Of a stretch of 64,000 bases of DNA, positions 36,573 to 45,198 are shown one piece after another. The stretch lies in contig NZ_CP151767.2 in NCBI RefSeq assembly GCF_038443705.2, positions 3,463,501-3,527,500 of the forward strand, written 5' to 3'. The DNA comes from Yoonia sp. SS1-5 (GTDB taxonomy: Bacteria; Pseudomonadota; Alphaproteobacteria; Rhodobacterales; Rhodobacteraceae). Both the position numbers and the translations under genes were made by a program. Numbering within the stretch: position 1 is the first letter of the stretch; every line of letters begins with the position of its first letter. The notes beneath the pieces were generated by a model. That model was not told where the DNA came from. It did not search any database and was given only the letters and a program-made list of their open reading frames with translations.

Positions 36573-37271
36573 ATGATCACGCTTATCACCTACCAAACCG
36601 GCTTTGGCGAAAGCAGTTTCAGTCCGTTCTGTGTCAAGGCGATGTGGCTTTTGAAGGCAGCAGGTGTTCCATGGGAAAGAGAGGACAGCAACGATCCGCG
36701 AAAATTCCCGAAAGCAAAGCTGCCCGCAATCCGTACAGAGGGGCAGATCATCGGCGACAGCCACAATATACAGGCGTATCTGGAACGCGGCGGCGCTGAC
36801 TTTTGGGGACCGGTCGCTGCGCGTGACCGGGCTGCCGGGCATGCGCTGATCCGCATGGCAGAGGAGCATATGTATTTCCACGTCGTGCTGGACCGTTGGG
36901 GTAATGACGACTTTTGGCCATTGATCCGAGAGGCCTATTTTGCCGCAATACCCGCGCTTTTGCGCAAACCCATCACCGGTCGGATCCGCAAGAACCTGTT
37001 GCAGGGGCTGTCCGCGCAGGGCCTTGGCCGGTTCACAACCGAGGAACGGATGGCGCGGCTGGAACCGGATTTGGCGGCCATAGCCGCGTTTCTGGATGGG
37101 CGTGATTACCTGCTTGGGGATGTGCCGACCTTGCCCGATTATTCGGTTGCGGCAATGCTGTCTGCAGGTCTGGCCGCACCTATTCAGACGCCGTTGCGTC
37201 GCCGGTTGCAAAGCGATCCGGCGCTGACAAGCTACGTCAAGCGGATCAGGGACAGGATGGATGGCGCATGA
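36573..37271 (+). CDS. Glutathione S-transferase family protein
   Basis: This 232-residue protein has a GST-like thioredoxin-fold N-terminus (SFSPFCVKAMWLLKAAGVPW, KAKLPAIRTEGQIIGDSHNI) and an all-alpha C-terminal domain. The start at 36573 follows a perfect AGGAGG site. It is divergent from the WYL regulator and overlaps the downstream DUF1801 gene by 4 bases (ATGA). Function: conjugation or redox, not determined. Confidence 0.87.
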   Translation: MITLITYQTGFGESSFSPFCVKAMWLLKAAGVPWEREDSNDPRKFPKAKLPAIRTEGQIIGDSHNIQAYLERGGADFWGPVAARDRAAGHALIRMAEEHMYFHVVLDRWGNDDFWPLIREAYFAAIPALLRKPITGRIRKNLLQGLSAQGLGRFTTEERMARLEPDLAAIAAFLDGRDYLLGDVPTLPDYSVAAMLSAGLAAPIQTPLRRRLQSDPALTSYVKRIRDRMDGA

Positions 37272-37675
37272 GACAGTGTTTTGAAAGTGATGCGGTCAGG
37301 GCCGTTTTTGACGGCATGCCCGCGCATGATCGCGAAACGGCGCTGTGCTTGCGCGATCTGATTTTTGCGGTTGCGGCAGAAACGCCGACCGTCGGGCCGG
37401 TGGAAGAAGCACTGCGTTGGGGGCAGCCCGCCTATTTGACCCCGAAAACGAAATCGGGATCGACGCTAAGAATAGGTCTTATTCAGCAGGGTGGATGTGC
37501 CATCTTCGCACATTGTGCGACGGATATCATCAGCACCTATGCCGCCATGTTCCCCGGATGCGACCAGATCGAAGGGAACCGCGCGGTAGTCTTCACATCC
37601 GCCGACGCCATCGAGCCAGCGCGGCTGCGGTTTTTGATCTATCATGGGCTTACCTATCATCTGAAGCTGTCCTGA
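37268..37675 (+). CDS. DUF1801-family protein
   Basis: This 135-residue protein has the DUF1801 pattern EALRWGQPAYLTPKTKSGST, IFAHCATDIISTYAAMFPGC, and FLIYHGLTYHLKLS at the end. The function is unknown (YdhG-like fold). It is translationally coupled to the GST gene. A diverged partial copy follows downstream. Confidence 0.85.
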   Translation: MRQCFESDAVRAVFDGMPAHDRETALCLRDLIFAVAAETPTVGPVEEALRWGQPAYLTPKTKSGSTLRIGLIQQGGCAIFAHCATDIISTYAAMFPGCDQIEGNRAVVFTSADAIEPARLRFLIYHGLTYHLKLS

Positions 37676-38286
37676 CTTCAGCATTGGCGCCGATTGCGGC
37701 AAGACAGTGACTGCCGCTACCACCAGTCATGGCAAAACCATGGCTTTGTTTCGAAATTGCACACAATTCCCGTTTTACGTGCAATACTGTCCCGATGTGA
37801 AGCGTCCGTGAGTGTTGGCTTCAGATATTGTCGTAGGAAATCGGCGCGTAGATTGCAGGGCGATTCTCACGCATTGTCAGCTTGTTCCCCTGCATCACCA
37901 CATCCCTGGTGATGCCAAGCAATGCCGCGTCCAATTGAACGGTGCTGCAATCATCACAGCCGCCCACCGCATCAAGCCAATGCTGGTTCGACTGTTGCTG
38001 TACCATCTGACGTCCAACCATCTCCAAATGGCTGTTCCGTTCGCTGGCGCTAAAATCAGCATGAGCATTCATAACGGCTCTCCCGACTGGTTAACTGACC
38101 ATCAATGTCACCGGACAATGCGGCCTTTCCGTGTCGGGCATGGAACCGAATTGGACAAAGTTTGCGGCTTTTGAGGTCGTGGCCCCGCCCAAAATAGGAA
38201 AATCCGAACAGTGAGAGTAGGAGGTTCCCATTGTTGCAGGAACGCTGACAGATGCTGGGCCGCCCCGCGCAGCAGCGGGCAGCGAC
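37676..38286. other. Gene-poor gap between DUF1801 and rnr
   Basis: This 611-base stretch holds no intact gene that I can support. Its middle (37812-38040) carries a decayed DUF1801-like copy. A short inverted repeat (GCGGCA..TGCCGC, 37696-37717) just after the DUF1801 stop could be a weak terminator. Confidence 0.6.
37812..38040 (+). pseudogene. Decayed partial copy of the DUF1801 gene
   Basis: The translation ILTHCQLVPLHHHIPGDA... to RLLLYHLTSNHLQM aligns without gaps to IFAHCATDIIS... to RFLIYHGLTYHLKL of the gene at 37268-37675. Between HC and YH both have exactly 41 residues, and they share N, A, T, A, I, P, R and L at matched positions. The N-terminal half (the RWGQP region) is missing. 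It looks like an old tandem duplicate that lost its 5' part; a divergent functional protein is less likely. Confidence 0.6.
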
Positions 38287-40527
38287 CTATTTGCGGGTCC
38301 GCTTTACCTTGCGCGCGGTCTTGGCCGCCTTTTTGCGCGCGCTGCCGGCCTTGCGGCGGGCGGGTTTGCCACGCCCGCGTGTCGGGCCGCGCGGCATTGT
38401 CCGCCCCTCGAGCCTGATCAGTTCGACGATCAGCCCGCCGGTTGTTGGGCTGACTTCGGCAAGTCTGACGCCGACGCGCTGGCCAAGTCCGATGATCTGC
38501 CCGCTATCTGCCCCCATCAATGTCTGGGTGTCGGGGTCATGGTGAAAATACTCTGACCCCAGCGTGCGGATGGGGATCATTGCATCTGCGCCGGTTTCAT
38601 CCAGCTTCACAAACACCCCGAATTTCGCGATGCCACTGATCCGGCCTTCCATTTCGGCGCCGACCCGATCGGCCAGAAACGCAGCCAGGTATCTGTCTGT
38701 CGTATCGCGTTCGGCTGTCATGGACCGGCGTTCGGTGTCGCTGATCAACTTGCCGGTATCCGCAAGATGTTCCACATCCCAAGGGGACAGACCGTCATCA
38801 CCCCAACCATGTGCGGTGATCAGGGCCCGATGCACGATCAGATCAGCATAGCGCCGGATGGGCGACGTGAAATGCGCGTAAGCCCGCAGCGCCAGCCCGA
38901 AATGCCCGAAATTTTCGGGATTGTAGTAGGCCTGCGTCATGGATCGCAGCGTGGCCATATTGACCAATTCGGCCTGTTCGGTTTCAGCCGCCTGTGCCAG
39001 CAACCGGTTCAGATGGGCGGTCTTGAGAACCTGTCCCTTGGCCAGCACCAGGCCTGACGCATTTGCAATCTCGCGCAGGGCGTCCAGCTTGTCGGGGCTG
39101 GGTTCCTCATGGACCCGAAACAGCAGTGGCGACTTGCGCCCGATCAGTGTCTCGGCGGCGGCCACATTGGCCAAGACCATGAATTCCTCGATCAGTTTAT
39201 GCGCGTCGAGCCGTTCCTTGAAGTTGACCGACGTCACCTTGCCATCATCGCCCAGAACGATCTGGCGTTCGGGAAGGTCCAGCTCTAGCGGGGCGCGCTT
39301 GGACCTGGCTTTGGTCAGCGCATCGTAGGCCGCGTAAAGCGGATGGATCACATCATCCATCAACGGGGCTATCTTGTCATTGGGGCGCCCATCCATGCCT
39401 GCTTGCACGTCTTCATAGCTGAGCGAGGCGGCCGATTTCATAAGCCCGCGGTGGAATGCGTGCGATATCTTGGTGCCGTCCGCGTCGATCCGCATGGCGA
39501 CGGCCAGACAGGCCCGTTCAACCCCTTCGTGCAGCGAACACAGATCACCTGACAGTCTGTCCGGCAGCATGGGTACAACCCGGTCCGGGAAATAGGTAGA
39601 GTTGCCGCGCTTGCGCGCTTCGCGGTCTAGGTCTGATCCGGGCGTGACATAGTGGGCCACGTCGGCAATGGCGACCCAGATGACGAAACCGTCGCCGTCG
39701 CGTTCGACATAACAGGCATCGTCATGATCGCGCGCATCCCAAGGGTCGATCGTGATCAGGGGCAGGTCACGCAGGTCCTTGCGGCCATCCAGTGTGGCCG
39801 GTGCTGCATTGTCGGCTTCGGCGACGACATCATCAGGGAAATGGTCGAGAATGCCGTGCTGATGAATGGCAATCAATGAGACCGCGCGCGGCGCAGACGG
39901 ATCGCCAAGACGCGCCACGATCCGTGCTTTGGGCAGCCCCATGCGCCCCTTTGGGCCGGCCTGTTCAGCCTCGACCAACTCCCCATCCTTGGCGCCACCG
40001 GTTGCATCGGCTGCAATGGTCCACTGCTTGTCTGACCCCTTGTCGATGGGCAGGACGCGCCCGCCCTCGGATCCTGCGCGGAAGACCCCCAGAATGCGTT
40101 GCGGATTGGTGCCGATGCGGCGGATCATGCGGGCGGTGTGGGAATGGGTCTCGGTCGCGTCAACGGTCAGGCGGCCCAGGATACGATCGCCCTTGCCCAA
40201 CGCAGGGTCCGAGGCGCGAAGCATCATCAGGATCACGGGTTCAGGCCCCTTGCCGGTCCATTCCAGTGGCCGGGCGAACAGGTCGCCATCTGTATCGGGG
40301 CCGGTGATTTCCAGCACCGAGACCGGGGGTAATTCCTCGGCATCGCGGTAGGACGACCTGCGCTTGGCCAGCTTGCCGTCTTCCTGCAGTTCCTTCAGCA
40401 GCCGCTTGAGGTCGATACGCGCAGCCCCTTTGATCCCAAAGGCCTTGGCGATATCGCGTTTTGCAGTCTTGGTTGGGTTTTCAGAGATCCATTGCAGGAT
40501 TTCCGATTTCGAAGGGATGCGAGTCAT
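38287..40527 (-). CDS. rnr: Ribonuclease R
   Basis: This 746-residue RNase II-family enzyme has the N-terminal HTH/cold-shock regions, the RNB domain (LITIDPWDARDHDDACYVER), YAHFTSPIRRYADLIVHRAL, an S1 domain (GRISGIAKFGVFVKLDETGA) and a basic Lys/Arg-rich tail of about 30 residues. It is a 3'-5' exoribonuclease for structured RNA. The ATG at 40527 follows GGCGGGG; an in-frame ATG at 40542 is possible. It lies 53 bases after the lipoprotein gene. Confidence 0.95.
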   Translation of the reverse strand: MTRIPSKSEILQWISENPTKTAKRDIAKAFGIKGAARIDLKRLLKELQEDGKLAKRRSSYRDAEELPPVSVLEITGPDTDGDLFARPLEWTGKGPEPVILMMLRASDPALGKGDRILGRLTVDATETHSHTARMIRRIGTNPQRILGVFRAGSEGGRVLPIDKGSDKQWTIAADATGGAKDGELVEAEQAGPKGRMGLPKARIVARLGDPSAPRAVSLIAIHQHGILDHFPDDVVAEADNAAPATLDGRKDLRDLPLITIDPWDARDHDDACYVERDGDGFVIWVAIADVAHYVTPGSDLDREARKRGNSTYFPDRVVPMLPDRLSGDLCSLHEGVERACLAVAMRIDADGTKISHAFHRGLMKSAASLSYEDVQAGMDGRPNDKIAPLMDDVIHPLYAAYDALTKARSKRAPLELDLPERQIVLGDDGKVTSVNFKERLDAHKLIEEFMVLANVAAAETLIGRKSPLLFRVHEEPSPDKLDALREIANASGLVLAKGQVLKTAHLNRLLAQAAETEQAELVNMATLRSMTQAYYNPENFGHFGLALRAYAHFTSPIRRYADLIVHRALITAHGWGDDGLSPWDVEHLADTGKLISDTERRSMTAERDTTDRYLAAFLADRVGAEMEGRISGIAKFGVFVKLDETGADAMIPIRTLGSEYFHHDPDTQTLMGADSGQIIGLGQRVGVRLAEVSPTTGGLIVELIRLEGRTMPRGPTRGRGKPARRKAGSARKKAAKTARKVKRTRK

Positions 40528-40580
40528 GTCCCCGCCTAACATGGGTCAGACGGGGCGTCATCCAATTTGCTGAAGATGGC

Positions 40581-41042
40581 TCAGAACAAGTCGATACGCG
40601 GGCAGGGTTTGGTATCACCCTTTGCCCAAGCCTGAATTGCGCGTGTGAACACACCGTCGCCAATCGGGGCATAGGTGGTGACACGCGCGCCGGATGCTGT
40701 TGGGACGACATCGGCCATAACGCGCGGATACCAGCCCGGATTGCCAACATTATTAGGGCTGTTATGCTCGACGACGAAACTGCGCCCTTCCGTGCGCGTC
40801 CGATAATTGTCAAAGAAATTTGCATTCATCGTGATGCCGCGCGTCATTTGCGTATGTGACCCAAAGTTCATGCAGGACCGACCGCGATTGGCGATCGTCG
40901 ACATCACGGCAGAAGCGGAACGCGCAACTTCGATGGTCTCGCTGCGCACGCCTGTATGGTTGCGGAGTTCATCGGTCGTTTGAGGGAACGAAAGACATCC
41001 AGCCAGGGTGGTGCAGGCGGCGGCAAGAACAAGTTTTTTCAT
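40581..41042 (-). CDS. Lipoprotein of unknown function
   Basis: This ~153-residue protein has a lipoprotein signal MKKLVLAAACTTLAGCLS (lipobox LAGC). Three tandem ATGs (41048, 41045, 41042) lie at its start; the last has the best spacing from GAGCG. The body (ARSASAVMSTIANRGRSCMN, YRTRTEGRSFVVEHNSPNN) has no family that I recognise. It is upstream of rnr on the same strand. Confidence 0.75.
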   Translation of the reverse strand: MKKLVLAAACTTLAGCLSFPQTTDELRNHTGVRSETIEVARSASAVMSTIANRGRSCMNFGSHTQMTRGITMNANFFDNYRTRTEGRSFVVEHNSPNNVGNPGWYPRVMADVVPTASGARVTTYAPIGDGVFTRAIQAWAKGDTKPCPRIDLF

Positions 41043-41144
41043 CATCATCGCTCGTTTATTGGTGTCCATATGCGGGCTAGCCCCGTAAAATGGCGAAAAC
41101 TTGGCAGGGGTGAGTTGATTTCAGGCGCCTGTCTGACCGCCTGA

Positions 41145-42290
41145 TCAGGCGAAATAGTTTGTCAGAATACGCTTGTAGATCGCCTTTAACTGGCCGATCT
41201 GGTCCACGGCCACCCGCTCATCCACCTGATGCATGGTTTTACCTACCAGACCAAATTCAACCACGGGGCAGTGGTCTTTGACAAAGCGGGCATCTGATGT
41301 CCCACCTGATGTTGACAGCGCCGGTGTCACGCCTGTTTCCGCCGCGACGGCGGCGCTGACAAGGTCGGACAAATCGCCCGGCGGCGTCAGAAAGCTTTCG
41401 CCGGAAACTTTCACCTTGATATCCACATCGACGTCGAATTCCTCGGTCACACGCCCTGCTTCTTCGCCCATCCAATCGACAATCGCCTGGCTGGAATGGG
41501 CGTCATTGAACCGGACATTGACTGCCGCTGTGCAGGATGCCGGAATCACATTTGTGGCCGGATTGCCGGTATCCATCGTGACGACCGCAAGCGTTGAGGG
41601 GTCAAAATGCGCCGTTCCTTCGTCCAGCACATGGGATGACAGGCGGTCAACCAGTCGGGCCAGCGCAGGGATCGGGTTTTTGGCCCGGTGCGGATAGGCC
41701 GAATGCCCCTGCACCCCGCGTATCGTGAACCAGGCGGTCAATGACCCACGCCTGCCGATTTTCATGGCCTCACCCATCACGTCAGGGCAGGTGGGTTCAC
41801 CCACCAGACAGACGCTCATCGCTTCGCCCTGCTGCTGCATCCAGTCCAGAAGGGCGGTGGTGCCGTGCAGCGCATCCCCTTCCTCATCCCCGGTGATCGC
41901 CAGAACGACAGCCCCGTCGGGCGGTGTTTCGGCGACAAAGTCAATGGCGGCGGCGGCAAAGGCCGCAACCCCGGATTTCATATCCGTCGCGCCCCGCCCA
42001 TAAAGGTAGCCGTCCTTGATTTCGGCCCCAAATGGCAGAACGGACCAGTCATTTTCATTGCCCAGCGGAACAACATCGGTGTGGCCGTTAAAGCCGAATG
42101 TCCGGTTTGCCCCCTTCCGGCCCCAGCGCGCATAAAGGTTCGGCACGCCGCCGCGATCCACCCGTGCGCAGTCAAACCCGTTTTCGGAGAGTAACTTTTC
42201 CAGCAAAACCAGCGCGCCACCCTCGGCTGGCGTGATGGACGGACAGCGGACAAGGTCAGCGGTCAGTGCGACAGGATCAATCGGGGGCAT
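41145..42290 (-). CDS. dapE: Succinyl-diaminopimelate desuccinylase
   Basis: This 381-residue M20 peptidase-family enzyme has [12 protein letters not shown] (metal-binding His/Asp), [16 protein letters not shown], and [15 protein letters not shown] with the catalytic Glu. It releases LL-diaminopimelate in lysine and cell-wall synthesis. The ATG at 42290 has GGAG 8 bases upstream; an upstream ATG (42311) is less likely. dapD lies 4.3 kb away at 46580. Confidence 0.94.
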   Translation of the reverse strand: MPPIDPVALTADLVRCPSITPAEGGALVLLEKLLSENGFDCARVDRGGVPNLYARWGRKGANRTFGFNGHTDVVPLGNENDWSVLPFGAEIKDGYLYGRGATDMKSGVAAFAAAAIDFVAETPPDGAVVLAITGDEEGDALHGTTALLDWMQQQGEAMSVCLVGEPTCPDVMGEAMKIGRRGSLTAWFTIRGVQGHSAYPHRAKNPIPALARLVDRLSSHVLDEGTAHFDPSTLAVVTMDTGNPATNVIPASCTAAVNVRFNDAHSSQAIVDWMGEEAGRVTEEFDVDVDIKVKVSGESFLTPPGDLSDLVSAAVAAETGVTPALSTSGGTSDARFVKDHCPVVEFGLVGKTMHQVDERVAVDQIGQLKAIYKRILTNYFA

Positions 42291-42541
42291 GCGCAGTCTC
42301 CTTTTCGACATCGCTAAAGGCAGGTTGTGACGGATGCAATTCCTGATATTGGACGTCAGAGAACTTTGGTCTTCACGCCACAAGTCTGACCTGAATTCAG
42401 ACAACGACGACGGCGACCTTCGGGCAGATCGCGGTGAAGGCCTCAAGAGAGCCCCATTCAGCCGAATGCTGCGATCTGCACGAATGTTAGTTCCTGACCA
42501 TTGCGATTTGATCGTTTGCGTTCAATCGCTACAATCAGCGA

Positions 42542-43318
42542 ATGCTAAAGTTTGACGAGAAAACGGCGGAATTGCTCGAGATCGCGTACCAGGGTGGCGA
42601 CGTAACGCGACGCCGACGTAAAGCATTTGATGCGCTGCATCTTTCAAAGGGTGACACAGTCATTGATATTGGGTGCGGAAACGGGCTTTTGACCGAAGAG
42701 ATTGCGCGCGCTGTCGACCCGACTGGTCGGGTCATTGGTATTGATCCAAGTGAAGATATGCGTTCTCCAGCTTCTGCACGCTGTGCTGCATTTCCGACCG
42801 TAGATATCAAGGGTGGCTTCGCCGATGAGCTTCCATTGCAGGACGGAGAGGCAGACAAAGCCGTCGCGGTACAAGTCCTTGAGTATCTCTCGGATATTCC
42901 ATCAGCTATTCGAGAAGTTCATCGCGTATTGCGCGCAAATGGCAGGTTTGTCGCGGTGGATACTGGATGCAAAACACTTGATTGGTTCTCCGAGGATGAA
43001 GATCGGATGCGACGCGTTCAGAAGGCGTGGGATCATCACTATAAAGAGCCGCGGGTCGCGGCCCTTTGGCCTCGCTTCGTGCGGGATGCCGGGTTTGTTG
43101 CCGTTGAAGTCGAGCCCTTCACATTTTGCGATACAACCCTTCGTCCGGACGGCATTGCTTTCATGCTTTTGCATTTGATGTCGCGATATGCGGCGGAGAA
43201 CGGGCACCTAAGCGCTTCGGAAACCAAACAATGGTTTGATGAACAAATTAGTCTGGCACAGCAGGGGCGGTTCTTTTTCTCACTGACTTATTACCGGATG
43301 AGTGCAATCAAAGCCTAG
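42542..43318 (+). CDS. Class I SAM-dependent methyltransferase
   Basis: This 258-residue protein has motif I VIDIGCGNGLLTEEIAR, post-I IGIDPSEDM, and motif region DKAVAVQVLEYLSDIP. It belongs to the UbiE/Coq5-like methyltransferase group. Its base composition and codon choice look lower in GC than the flanking dap genes, and it points the opposite way, suggesting later acquisition. The substrate is unknown. Confidence 0.85.
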   Translation: MLKFDEKTAELLEIAYQGGDVTRRRRKAFDALHLSKGDTVIDIGCGNGLLTEEIARAVDPTGRVIGIDPSEDMRSPASARCAAFPTVDIKGGFADELPLQDGEADKAVAVQVLEYLSDIPSAIREVHRVLRANGRFVAVDTGCKTLDWFSEDEDRMRRVQKAWDHHYKEPRVAALWPRFVRDAGFVAVEVEPFTFCDTTLRPDGIAFMLLHLMSRYAAENGHLSASETKQWFDEQISLAQQGRFFFSLTYYRMSAIKA

Positions 43319-43348
43319 AATGCCGCGGAACAACAGCGAGGGGTCGAT

Positions 43349-43735
43349 TTGACAGATACGATTTCAGGTGGGTGCAAATGCGGCGCAGCTCGTTATCGCG
43401 GAGAACTCGCCGATGTTTCAATGTTTCGTTGCTATTGCCGCGATTGTCAGCAACTTACCGGAGGCGGGCATTCTGAAATGGTCCCGTTGGTGGCAGAGAC
43501 ATTTAAGGTCGATGGCCCCAGAACTGAGTATCAGATGATCGGAGGCTCAAATCGCCCGACTTGGAGCAGCTTTTGCCCCACCTGTGGCTCTCCACTGACC
43601 CGTCGCAGTGAGCGAATGGCGCAATGCGTGTATGTTCACGCGTCATCACTTGATGATCCGAGCAGATATACGCCGAGCCGGATAATCAATGCCAATGCAG
43701 CACAACCATGGGACAAGCCTTGTTCGAAGCAGTAG
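43349..43735 (+). CDS. GFA-family zinc protein
   Basis: This 128-residue protein has the GFA (glutathione-dependent formaldehyde-activating-like) zinc pattern: GGCKCGAARYRG, FRCYCRDCQQLTGGGHSEMV, SSFCPTCGSPLTRRS. It begins at a TTG (43349) preceded by GAGGGG; no better start is in frame. It lies 30 bases after the methyltransferase on the same strand. A real formaldehyde role is unproven for most family members. Confidence 0.82.
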   Translation: MTDTISGGCKCGAARYRGELADVSMFRCYCRDCQQLTGGGHSEMVPLVAETFKVDGPRTEYQMIGGSNRPTWSSFCPTCGSPLTRRSERMAQCVYVHASSLDDPSRYTPSRIINANAAQPWDKPCSKQ

Positions 43736-43774
43736 ACAGGGTCGCGAAGCTAAAATTCATACGTTTTTGCCATA

Positions 43775-43821
43775 GGCGCAAAACCGCAATTTCTGCGGCG
43801 CCAACCGAAAGCTGACTTTCG
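43775..43821. repeat. Tandem small hairpins after the GFA gene
   Basis: Two hairpins stand side by side: GGCG..CCGCA/TGCGG..CGCC (43775-43802) and CGAAAG-CTGA-CTTTCG (43806-43821). No U-run follows. They may end the GFA transcript or be a repeat remnant. The rest of 43736-43990 shows no gene. Confidence 0.35.
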
Positions 43822-43990
43822 CACAACCGCCGCGCACGGCTGGTTTGTTCCGCTCTGCTGCTATTGGCGTGGGTGTTGATGAGATTCAGGAAATCTGCTG
43901 CACCCTGTCAAAGGTGCCCGGTGTTCCACACCTATTTGCAACGCTCTGCCACTTATGAGTATCGGCGCGCCATCGGTTCAATGGTCTGGC

Positions 43991-44722
43991 CTATGTCAGC
44001 TTTTCAAGCATCCTGCGCGCATAGTCGGGTTCGACTGACCACGCGCATGCGACCTCCCACGCGATGATCGCGCGCTGCTCTGCCGGCGAAATCGCCGCAA
44101 GCTGACCGATGTCGAAAACCGCGAGGTCCCGCCGACATTCATCCCAGTCCAGAACCGCAATGCGCCCGTCCGAGGTTACGAGCAGATTACTGCTATTCAG
44201 ATCTCCGTGCACAATCGTCTGTGGCCATCCTTGCAACTGTCCCCAGGCCTCGCGGCATTTAATCACGGCGTCGTTTGGCATGGCTGTCAAGTCCACATCG
44301 CCGCCGATTTCGTCGCGCAAGAGGTCTTGGGATGACAGAAAGCCGGGTCGTTGCAGGATATCCCGTGCAAGCGCGTGAAAACGCGCAACCTGATCCGCGA
44401 TCGTACTCATTTCATCTGGACCGGGATGCGCGCCGGCCACAAAGGGTTCGCAGGTCCATCCCTGTTCCACCAGCCGTCCTGCGGCGCTGCGCTTGAGCGG
44501 TGGCACGATGAACCCACTTTGGCGCGCGCAATCCTGAACGGGGGTTAACCAAGCGAGGGCCTCGGGGGCGCGGCGGGTTGATTTGAAAACCCAATTGGGT
44601 TCCGGCCCAACTGTGCGATAGACGATATTTCGATGACCACCGCCGAGCGGCACGCGTTCGGCGGCAATGCCCCATTCCGCCATGGGCGGGTATTGTGCCA
44701 TCATATCAGCCGGGCCGGTCAC
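43991..44722 (-). CDS. Aminoglycoside/choline-kinase-like phosphotransferase (APH family)
   Basis: This 243-residue protein has the kinase catalytic loop TIVHGDLNSSNLLVT and metal motif IAVLDWDECRRDLAVFDIGQ. The N-terminal part has GGGHRNIVYRT, a weak P-loop-like turn. Start is GTG at 44722 (GGA upstream) or ATG at 44704. The substrate is unknown; antibiotic resistance is not implied. Confidence 0.8.
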   Translation of the reverse strand: MTGPADMMAQYPPMAEWGIAAERVPLGGGHRNIVYRTVGPEPNWVFKSTRRAPEALAWLTPVQDCARQSGFIVPPLKRSAAGRLVEQGWTCEPFVAGAHPGPDEMSTIADQVARFHALARDILQRPGFLSSQDLLRDEIGGDVDLTAMPNDAVIKCREAWGQLQGWPQTIVHGDLNSSNLLVTSDGRIAVLDWDECRRDLAVFDIGQLAAISPAEQRAIIAWEVACAWSVEPDYARRMLEKLT

Positions 44723-44740
44723 GGCATTCCGACGGTTTTT

Positions 44741-45076
44741 TTATGTTTCGTCTTCATCAAAGAACGGGGTCATTTGGGCCACGATCACGCTGTTTTCATC
44801 CAAGGCGCGCTGCATCAAGGCGCGTTCCTCGTCCGAGATATCATGCCCTTCGGCCAGACGTTCATCCAACGTGCCATAGCCCGAGACATCCAGCGGGGCC
44901 AGGTCGGCCTGCTTGAGGATGGCGACGGTTTCGCGCACGGCTTCGGCTTCGTCCACGCCGCTGGCGTAGCACATCAGCGCGCCGCCGGTTGCATCGGCGG
45001 GCAAACCATCACCTGCATTTCGGCCCACTTCGACCAGCAGGGTGTAGACCTTTTGTTTTGAGATTTTTTTCGCCAT
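44741..45076 (-). CDS. Conserved small protein of unknown function
   Basis: This 111-residue acidic protein (MAKKISKQKVYTLLVEVGRN, later SGYGTLDERLAEGHDIS, ending FFDEDET) has no signal peptide or membrane segment. I recognise no domain. It is 18 bases upstream of the kinase-like gene on the same strand, so the two may form a unit. Confidence 0.65.
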   Translation of the reverse strand: MAKKISKQKVYTLLVEVGRNAGDGLPADATGGALMCYASGVDEAEAVRETVAILKQADLAPLDVSGYGTLDERLAEGHDISDEERALMQRALDENSVIVAQMTPFFDEDET

Positions 45077-45198
45077 TGCAATACCCTGGTTCCGGCTACT
45101 GCATGCGCTGCAGGCCAGCCGGTGTCAATCAAGGCAACTACTGCTTGCATTGACCATAGGTAAAGGGGAGATAGGTGAGCAGGGGTAGAGGAGCATCA

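Noticed and set aside
37821..38072. 83-codon minus-strand frame with a possible ribosome site
   Set aside because: It lies opposite the DUF1801 relic; similarity to the antisense of the intact DUF1801 gene explains why it is open.
43864..44067. 67-codon plus-strand frame between GFA and the kinase-like gene
   Set aside because: No ribosome site, no homology features, and overlaps the kinase-like gene.
43991..44722. Antibiotic resistance gene
   Set aside because: APH-like fold only; similar proteins act on many small molecules, and no resistance context is seen.
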